DNA of 64,000 bases from Liolophura sinensis. Lineage: Eukaryota; Mollusca; Polyplacophora; Chitonida; Chitonidae. Made by a program: the position numbers and the translations under genes. The notes under the pieces were generated by a model that had not been told where the DNA came from, ran no database searches, and was given only the letters and a program-made list of their open reading frames with translations. This document shows, one piece after another, positions 57,101 to 64,000 of the stretch. The DNA is taken from the NCBI RefSeq assembly GCF_032854445.1, contig NC_088295.1, positions 41,095,385 to 41,159,384 of the forward strand, read 5' to 3'. Numbering within the stretch: position 1 is the stretch's first letter; every line of letters starts with the position of its first letter.

Positions 57101-58639
57101 GTAATATAAATATGTTTGTGTAAGGTATATATGTGTACCCTGTTGATGGGTATCTTTTTGTTAACCTGTTCTATTTGGTTAGAAAGTACATACACAGTAG
57201 CCTACAGAATTACTTCATGGTGCCCTATTCTACATAGCAGTTGTAAACTGCACCTGGCACAATTTCCATGACAACATACAGTGAAGAGATATGTCACCTT
57301 GAAAAATGCGCTCGACGAAGTATTGCAACAGCTTCGTAGAACTGTTGGGTTCAGGTATGTTGATAAAATTAAGACCTCAAGTAAGTGATTGTTAACATTT
57401 TATTTTAGTATGTTGACTGGAAAAAATAGGAATAAAGAGAAAAGGACCAGTTTTATATGGAGTTTTTGGACCTGATTTGTTCACCAGTAGGCCTATTATA
57501 TGAGCAATATCTCTCATTTAAAACAAATTCAAATTGGTCTAAGCAATGTGCACTTTTGTTCTTGTCTGTAATATGCGACTGTTTCTGTGTAGTTGTGTAT
57601 GTAAAACTAAGAGGTAGTTCACAAGCACTGCAGCATAACAGTACAGAGAATGGTATGTTTTTATGTAGCTTAGAACTGGCTTGTGTAAATGAGAAATGTT
57701 GAGTGATCACAGGCATTGAATGTTTCATTCCTAAACTATATATACATCTGTTGCTACACTTAATTTTTTGTCAGAGGGAGTATGGTACTCCTGACTTTGA
57801 AACACAGTGAGTATGTAACCTCCAACTTTCCAAGTAGACTGTATGGCAGAAGACATTTTTTTTTCATTTACTCAACACGTCACTATTTTGGGTCACCAGT
57901 AATACACCGGGAAAGTGTGAAGTTGATCAAGTGAAAGGGGGTGAAGAAAAGACATAGGCCGACATGTACAGAGATCCTTTATAGGAGTACCTGGTATACA
58001 AGTAGATGTAGGCCTACCCTTTTCTGCCACTAAAATCCACTTCTAAAGTTAACTTTTAGAGCAGTTACAATGAGTTAAGTTAGAAGAAATTCAAGCGATC
58101 ACCATAAAGTAAAGTGTTACCAAAAACATTTTTTGTCCATCCACTTAACCAATCGTACATTGTAAGAAATGTATTGTTCTTGTGCGCTTGGCTACAAAAA
58201 TGTACTCCGGTAGAGATCCAGATAAAGATAAAATAAATAAACTCTGAGGTCAATCGGCCGGTAGGAATAAAGTTCTTTTTTTTTTTTTTGGAAAGATTCA
58301 AACTTACATTACACCCAGGCGTAATTGTACTGTATAGCTTGCGAATGGATGTCTAAATGACGTTTGTGCGTAACGCAGTCTTACTTACCCCAGTGATGGG
58401 TCTTTCCCGCGGGTTAGCACATTTTGTCATTTACTTTTTGATTGGTGTTATAGCGCCTTACACATTTACATATACGCGTCAGCAGGAGTCTTACATATGA
58501 CATGCCGGCCTGGGATAGCAATCGATGGTAGACAAAGCAAATGTACCTTTAACATGATAATAACGACCAGTGCTAAGATGATTTTTAGATGTATTTGTCG
58601 CGTTTTACTGATTCATTTACAGACACAAAAATGGCCGTT

Positions 58640-58860
58640 TTAACGATTAGCGACATTTCACGGTTGAAGCATGCAGCGCGCAAAATTTCATGATGTCATC
58701 AAACTATGCGTCTGAGTGTGATGCTGACCTGCCCGAGGGTATAATTTCTTACGCGGTAATTTGTTCGCGTGTACACATAACATAGCGGGCAAAACATGAA
58801 TCCTGCTGACTTGCTGTCGAGGGATTGACAGAACTGGGTCACCTGCTCTAAATTCAGGTA
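58640..58860 (+). promoter_or_regulatory. CpG-richer patch, possible promoter or first exon
   Basis: Local rise in CG dinucleotides (GCAGCGCGC, TTACGCGG, TTCGCGTG) ending in a donor-like TTCAG|GTACAA at 58857. Could be the transcription start of a gene to the right. Confidence 0.25.
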
Positions 58861-59579
58861 CAACACATATCAGGGAATCAGAGGTTAAACTTCCTTCTTT
58901 AATTGTATATCAGTGCTTTCTCCTGGTGTTAAAAAGGCGAACATGTCTTTAGAGTTATCTACCCTGTGTTGTTGCTCAAATCACGACGTCAGTCCAGACT
59001 TCCCACAAGCACTATACACACGTGCAAGCAACAACTCTCAAAATAAGCAACACTGACAGATATTTTCATATTTAACGCGTCCACGTGTTAAAGTTGCATG
59101 AGGAAAGCAGTAATTGAAATTTGTGTTTGTAATTGACATTTTGTTTCCCCATGTCAGATAGGCTCTCTACAAATTTGTTTTCGACCGTATTTTGTTGTAT
59201 ATCATAGCACAACAATAAAACGGCTCAAAATAATCTTTACATGTATAAAACCATCAGTAATTAAGATTAATCAAACTATATCCTAAGACAGTGTCGTGAA
59301 CTAAAACATGCTTATCTCTTTATATTTTTCTTACGTGTGAATACATTACCATGTATGGTTCATTCAGTCCTCGTGTCCATATATGGCACCCAGGCAACGT
59401 CGGGTGCCTTTTGAAAATATCCTCTTTATACCATTAAATAGCTAAACACATGAAAATAAATGTAAACAGTATACCATGAATGATGACTTTGACACAAGTA
59501 TTGTCAGGAAGTTTTAAATATGTAGGTGGGGATGCCACCTATAAAGGCTTATAAATACACAAGGCTTGACTTGTTTTGT

Positions 59580-59752
59580 GGCTTATTTATTTATTTTATT
59601 TTATTTTATTTTGTTGGTGTTTTACGCGGTATTCAAGAATATTTCACTTATATGACGACAGCCAACATTATGGTGGGAGGAAACCGAGCAAAGCCCGGGG
59701 GAAACCCACGACCTTCTGCAGGTTGCTGGCAGACCTTCCCATGTATGGTTAT
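59580..59752 (-). mobile_element. SINE family 1, 5'-truncated
   Basis: Minus-strand copy. The (TTTTA)n run is its A-rich tail. It explains the open frames seen here. Confidence 0.87.
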
Positions 59753-59997
59753 GTGGCATAGTCTGGGTCATTAGGTCAAAAATTATAAAAGACTTGCATG
59801 TTCTAGTCCATGTCATTGTCTTACAATATAATACCACATAGTTACAAAGGGATTACTTTGACTGTATAGCTAGTCTGGGTGTGGTCTGTGAATGCCATCT
59901 GTACTGAGGACTACTTTGATGCAGACATTAGTGCCATTTGACAAAGTAATGCTTCTGTGCACCTCTCCTTTCCTTTTTGTGTTGTCAAATTGTCATG

Positions 59998-60265
59998 GGG
60001 GCCTCCGTGGCTCAGTCGGTTAGCGCGCTAGCGCAGCGTAATGACCCAGGAGCCTCTCACCAATGCGGTCGCTGTGAGTTCAAGTCCAGCTCATGATGGC
60101 TTCCTCTCCAGCCGTAAGTGCGAAGGTCTTTTAGCAACCTGCGGATGGTCGTGGGTTTCCCCTGGGCTCTGCCCGGTTTCCACCCACCATAATGCTGGCT
60201 GCCGCCGTATAAGTGAAATATTCTTGAGTACGGCGTAAAACACCAATCATAAAAAAAAAAAAAAT
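59998..60265 (+). mobile_element. SINE family 1, full length, best-preserved copy
   Basis: Complete element from GGCCTCCGTGGCTCAGTCGG to GTACGGCGTAAAACACCAAT and poly(A). Near-perfect target duplication CAAATTGTCATG / CAAACTGTCATG flanks it. This copy can serve as the local consensus. Confidence 0.93.
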
Positions 60266-61375
60266 CAAACTGTCATGTAACCTGTAATGGTAAAGCAGAA
60301 GTCAGTTAGCTCAAAGTAAAAACTATATCCTATAATCTCGTCTTCTGTACTTGGCATGTAAAAAAAGGGTATTAGATACTTCAGCGATGTGAGCTATGTT
60401 ATGTGTTTGAAATTATACATGGTGTTGAAGAAATATTATAATCTTGGTTCAAACATTTAAATTATACAAATTAAAACTATGAGTTGAGTGCTAATAGTGT
60501 AAGATTATTAAATGATGCAATTCCTCAAGTAGAAACCTGACGAAAACATCTCGATTTAGGGCTGTAGCCAAACCAGCGAACATGTGGACAATTTGATCAC
60601 TGGGTCAAACAGGGCAGTTTTGAGTTTTATAATCAAAGGTGAAAAACAACCCTATATTATCATGTGACTTAAGGAAAATGTTAGGCAACCTCTGTTGACT
60701 TTAAATACCCATCACCTCACCTCTCTCATCCTGTTTCAGAGTTATAAATGGCACTTATTTCCTTTAGGAACTTCCAAAGTTCACAAACGTTCAGCTTCTC
60801 CATTTCCTCCATCATTCGTCTGCTCTTAAGTTACTTTTTATGAAACTTTTGTCAGATGCCCATGTTAGAGTAAATATGATTTAAAATACTTGCCTTACAT
60901 TTTGACAGGTCACGTGGTCTTTTTCTACCTTTTTAGATAAAAGAGTTTGTACTAGAAACTCCACTCTTGGGTGTAGCAACCATAACGCTTAATACATTAA
61001 GACAGTGTAGGAACTATATTTCCTCAAGTCAGTCCCAAACCTTAGAAAAGATGTAATTGTTTAAATGCAAATGTAAAGGCATTTGTAAACAGACAAGTTA
61101 GAATAACATGCAAATGGGACAAATAGGCTAGAAATTTGGGAAACAAATTCTATTCAGTTTTATCCATAGCCAGTATCTGCGTGATTAAATGCGTCTGTAA
61201 TGCTTACTATTTACATCCCACTTTATGATATTATAGTTCACACAGCAAGAATAGGTTCTTAACTGGATGGGTATGCTTGGCATGGGAAAAAAGTATGTCA
61301 AATTGGAACATCTGTTCTTTCTTTCATGGAGGAGATATGGCCTCTACACACAGATGACAATGATCAAGGGGCAAA

Positions 61376-62206
61376 ATGAAGGACGTGATGCCACATAGAG
61401 GACAGAATATTGTTGCATATACACGGTAAGCTATGTAGACTGTGTTTGTTTGCTTGTACTTATATTCTGAGATTTTTAGCAATTAAATTGATAAGGTAGA
61501 TATGCCATTTGTGCTGTATCATGTGTGCCTGTGCTTACGTTCCAAGGGTTTTAGTACATAAATTGTTTTCCTAGAAAATCGCATATTTCCACCATCGTGT
61601 GTGTGCGTATACTTACGCTCTGTGGTGTTTAGTGCCTAAATGGCTTATATAGGTAAGCCACTTAAATTGCTGTGGGTCACGTGGGTGCTTATACTTATAC
61701 ATGTATATAGAAGTGCATCACACTTTAAATTGCCATGTAATATTGTAGGCACTACTTGGCAATTTCTAGCGTGGGAAAATGTGTTTATGAGAAAATGTGT
61801 ATTTGCATGATACAGCTGAATTCATTGCCACAACATATTACCATGATAATTAATCTGCCATATTCCAAACTAAATACAATATCTTGCTTCAGAGTTTTCA
61901 AGCTATATGACTGGATAACTTTCAAGTCTGTTTTAACAGGGACAAGTGGGAAAAATAATTTGGATTAAAGCGTTCTGTAAAATAATATGACTGTAAATTT
62001 ATTCACCTGCTAGCTGGTGTGCCCTGATACAGGTTTATATGTTAAAGACTTATGAAGGATGGAAGTCTGTTCAGCATTTTTCTGTGAAATCATATGTATT
62101 GTGACCAATGTGAAATTCCCTTTCATACAGTGATAAAAGTGCAGACTACAGTCCCAATGATTGTAGCTCAAACTCGGTCAACCGGTCAAATTGGGATCTG
62201 TATGCT
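61376..62206 (+). CDS. Weak candidate for the start of a further gene (two exons)
   Basis: An ATG at 61376 opens 50 nt ending CG|GTAAGC (61425). An acceptor TTTCATACAG ends at 62130, and the next 69-76 nt continue in the same phase with a polar sequence (D-K-S-A-D-Y-S-P-N-D-C-S-S-N). It ends either at donor CT|GTATGC (62199) or at TGA 62207. I recognise no family. It could be the N-terminus of a gene running off the right edge, or chance. Confidence 0.2.
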
Positions 62207-62280
62207 TGATTGTTTGTTTAGGGTTTATCACTGGATTCAGCTCTGTTTTGGTCTTACCATTTTAACATCTTCTTGTAGCA

Positions 62281-62550
62281 GCTGGACCCAGTGTGGAAAG
62301 ATTTTGTAGTGCTGCCTCACTGGAACGCCATGCCGAAGACACCAGACATGATGCTTTACTCAGTCACATTATACTGATAACTGGGCCGACCAGTATGAGA
62401 TCTGTTTGTCTCGTGCCGGAAACACAGGGATTTAGTGCCAAGATTATAGATGTTAATATGTTGAGTATAACCTTACGCGGGATTAAACTCGGGGCCTATC
62501 CATCGGAAGGGCAGACACTCTTTCCACTATGTACATCCTTTCATGTTTTG
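62281..62550 (-). mobile_element. SINE family 2 related, minus strand
   Basis: On the plus strand it reads GCCTCACTGGAACGCCATGC and ATTATACTGATAACTGGGCC. The tRNA-like head is at its right end (about 62480-62545). It shares its core with 30980-31205. Confidence 0.75.
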
Positions 62551-62639
62551 GAGGTTCCCACTGGTTGGTTCACTGTCATGATAGGTTTAAAGAGGGAGTC
62601 ACTATAACAGGGCAGAATGAACTGATGATCTACAAACAG

Positions 62640-62765
62640 ACCTAGTCTACTCCACTGGTAGACATAACACAGGCTGCCTTCCCAAAGGTTGCTGGTTCAA
62701 ACCTCAACAGGGTCATCCCGCCTCAACTCGCAAGTTCTGTAGGTGACACTTCCAGTACGTGTGCA
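62640..62765 (+). mobile_element. tRNA-like SINE head
   Basis: A tRNA-like A-box region followed by GGTTGCTGGTTCAAACCTC (B box). No recognisable tail. Confidence 0.35.
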
Positions 62766-64000
62766 GCACTGTCAATTTGCTTAATAGTTACTAAGGTATT
62801 TCTCTGTGCAATTTTCAATTTATTTGCATGTTACCTTCACATTGGGGCTATTTGCTGTGTAAAGTAATCATCTGGTACCTATGGCATATAATCACCGACT
62901 CTTTCATTTGATCTACCCCTCTCCCTCTGAATCCCCCAGCCATCCTTGCAGCAAAGTACTAGAAATCATGACCAGGATTCTGTTTGTGTCTTTGCACTGG
63001 CCCAGCCCCATTGTCAGAAAACCTGTTAGATTTGAGACAGGAATAAATTTGTAAGGCCAGAGACATTAGATGTCTTGTTTCTCGTCAGAATATTTGAACA
63101 AAATTGGCGCTGGAAGTGGAATAATTTTAATGTTTTATTATCATTATTTCAGCTATATTTTATGATAATTCCACCTTTTGTGACAAAAAAAATTCCTGGC
63201 AAAAAAAAAAAAAAAAAAAAAAAGAAGTAATGAATTTCAGTGTTGGGGGTAAAATGGCATGTGGGCAGTGGCCTGAAATTACAGAAATCTGGTGTGATTG
63301 GCCTAATCTAAATAATGCATTACATTGCATTTTTTTTTTATAAAGTACATTTATACCAGGTGAATAATTGTTGCTTAAATAATAGATAAACTTTGTACTT
63401 TGTTCATGATGTTGTAAGCTTCTGATTTTATGTGGATGTATTGAATTGAAATCAGTACATGTATGAACAGGATATCTACCAAAGTCTCATTGGCCTTAAT
63501 CCTCTACCCCCTACCTTATCATCAAAATATGCCTAGCCTTGTTTTAAGCTGTCCTTTCTCCCCCTCCCCTCACCCACACCCTCACTCAACCCTTCTCCGC
63601 ACACTCATTTTGATAGACAGCTTGTTCCAGCTCTGTAAGATTGTATGGTCAGATTTAACGCACATTGAAACACAGCACAGCTAGGTAAGCAAATGTATTC
63701 TCTGTCATGAATTTCAGAATTTGATTGTTGGTACATATAAATTTTCATACCTGGCCATTTTCACATATCTGTTGTCTGGCTTTAAGAAACTAGACAGCCT
63801 GATCATACAGTATAAACTAGAATTGACTACACTTGCTTGCAATGCGCCTTCATGTAGTTGTGTATCTGCTGTTTGCATGCATTTATTCAGCTATGGATGT
63901 TTTGTGATTTTAAAGTGATTTATCCAGTTACACCATTCAGCATTCAGAGGGCGTAATTCCCACAATAATGCCATGCCCTGATACCCCTCCATTGTTTTAC

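Larger units (their letters stand above)
57101..64000. other. Region downstream of HDAC6 without a recognised gene
   Basis: AT-rich sequence with a CpG-richer patch (58370-59090), SINEs (59580-59752 minus, 59998-60265 plus, 62281-62550 minus), a (TTTTA)n run near 59583-59612 and a poly(A) tract near 63201-63223. Two exon-like pieces (61376-61425, 62131-62199) are described separately. Confidence 0.5.

Noticed and set aside
60041-60238. Open frame with Cys/Trp-rich peptide, seen again at 5585, 37194 and 59576
   Set aside because: The same SINE family 1 body translated in several copies.
62293-62607. 104-codon open frame
   Set aside because: Covers a minus-strand SINE with family 2 core words.

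Overview
The window is animal nuclear DNA. It is intron-rich and AT-rich, with GT-AG introns throughout and many tRNA-derived SINEs. The SINE set, with tails like TTCTTGAGTACGGCGTAAAA and CACTCACTCACTC and the intron-dense ancestral gene structures, suggests a lophotrochozoan, most likely a mollusc such as a bivalve. That is an inference from repeat style, not a database match.

Two large conserved genes lie head to tail on the + strand. The first (1240-25839, entering from the left edge) is GBF1, the large Sec7-domain guanine nucleotide exchange factor that activates Arf1 at the cis-Golgi. I resolve 31 coding exons to the stop codon, from the region before the HUS domain through Sec7 and the HDS domains to a proline/serine-rich tail, followed by a 3'UTR of about 3.5 kb. 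The second (first ATG 32259, stop 54989-54991) is HDAC6, the cytoplasmic tubulin deacetylase. It has a disordered N-terminus, two catalytic domains and a C-terminal ubiquitin-binding zinc finger. I resolve 37 constitutive coding exons totalling 3525 nt (1174 residues plus stop), plus one extra mutually-exclusive-type exon and one possible cassette exon. A noncoding first exon probably ends at 31481. From 55 to 64 kb I see the HDAC6 3'UTR, repeats, and a weakly supported start of a further gene.

The most interesting points are these. (1) HDAC6 catalytic domain 1 has two alternative 60-nt exons (39350-39409 and 39939-39998) for the same zinc-ligand segment. Both keep the zinc Asp, but they place Glu or Lys at the active-site gatekeeper position. 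(2) Three introns carry tandem arrays whose unit contains the neighbouring splice site: a 46-bp array repeating a 5' splice site in HDAC6, and 45-bp and 24-bp arrays repeating 3' splice sites in GBF1. (3) GBF1 shows two clear and one probable single-G indels clustered at 13.06-17.61 kb in an otherwise intact gene, which looks more like a local consensus-error patch than a pseudogene. (4) HDAC6 catalytic domains 1 and 2 share mirrored exon lengths, including twin 26-nt microexons.

The introns and flanks hold three groups of SINE-like repeats, a 1.1-kb element with terminal inverted repeats, three foldback elements, minisatellites and simple repeats. I see no rRNA, functional tRNA, CRISPR array or viral gene.
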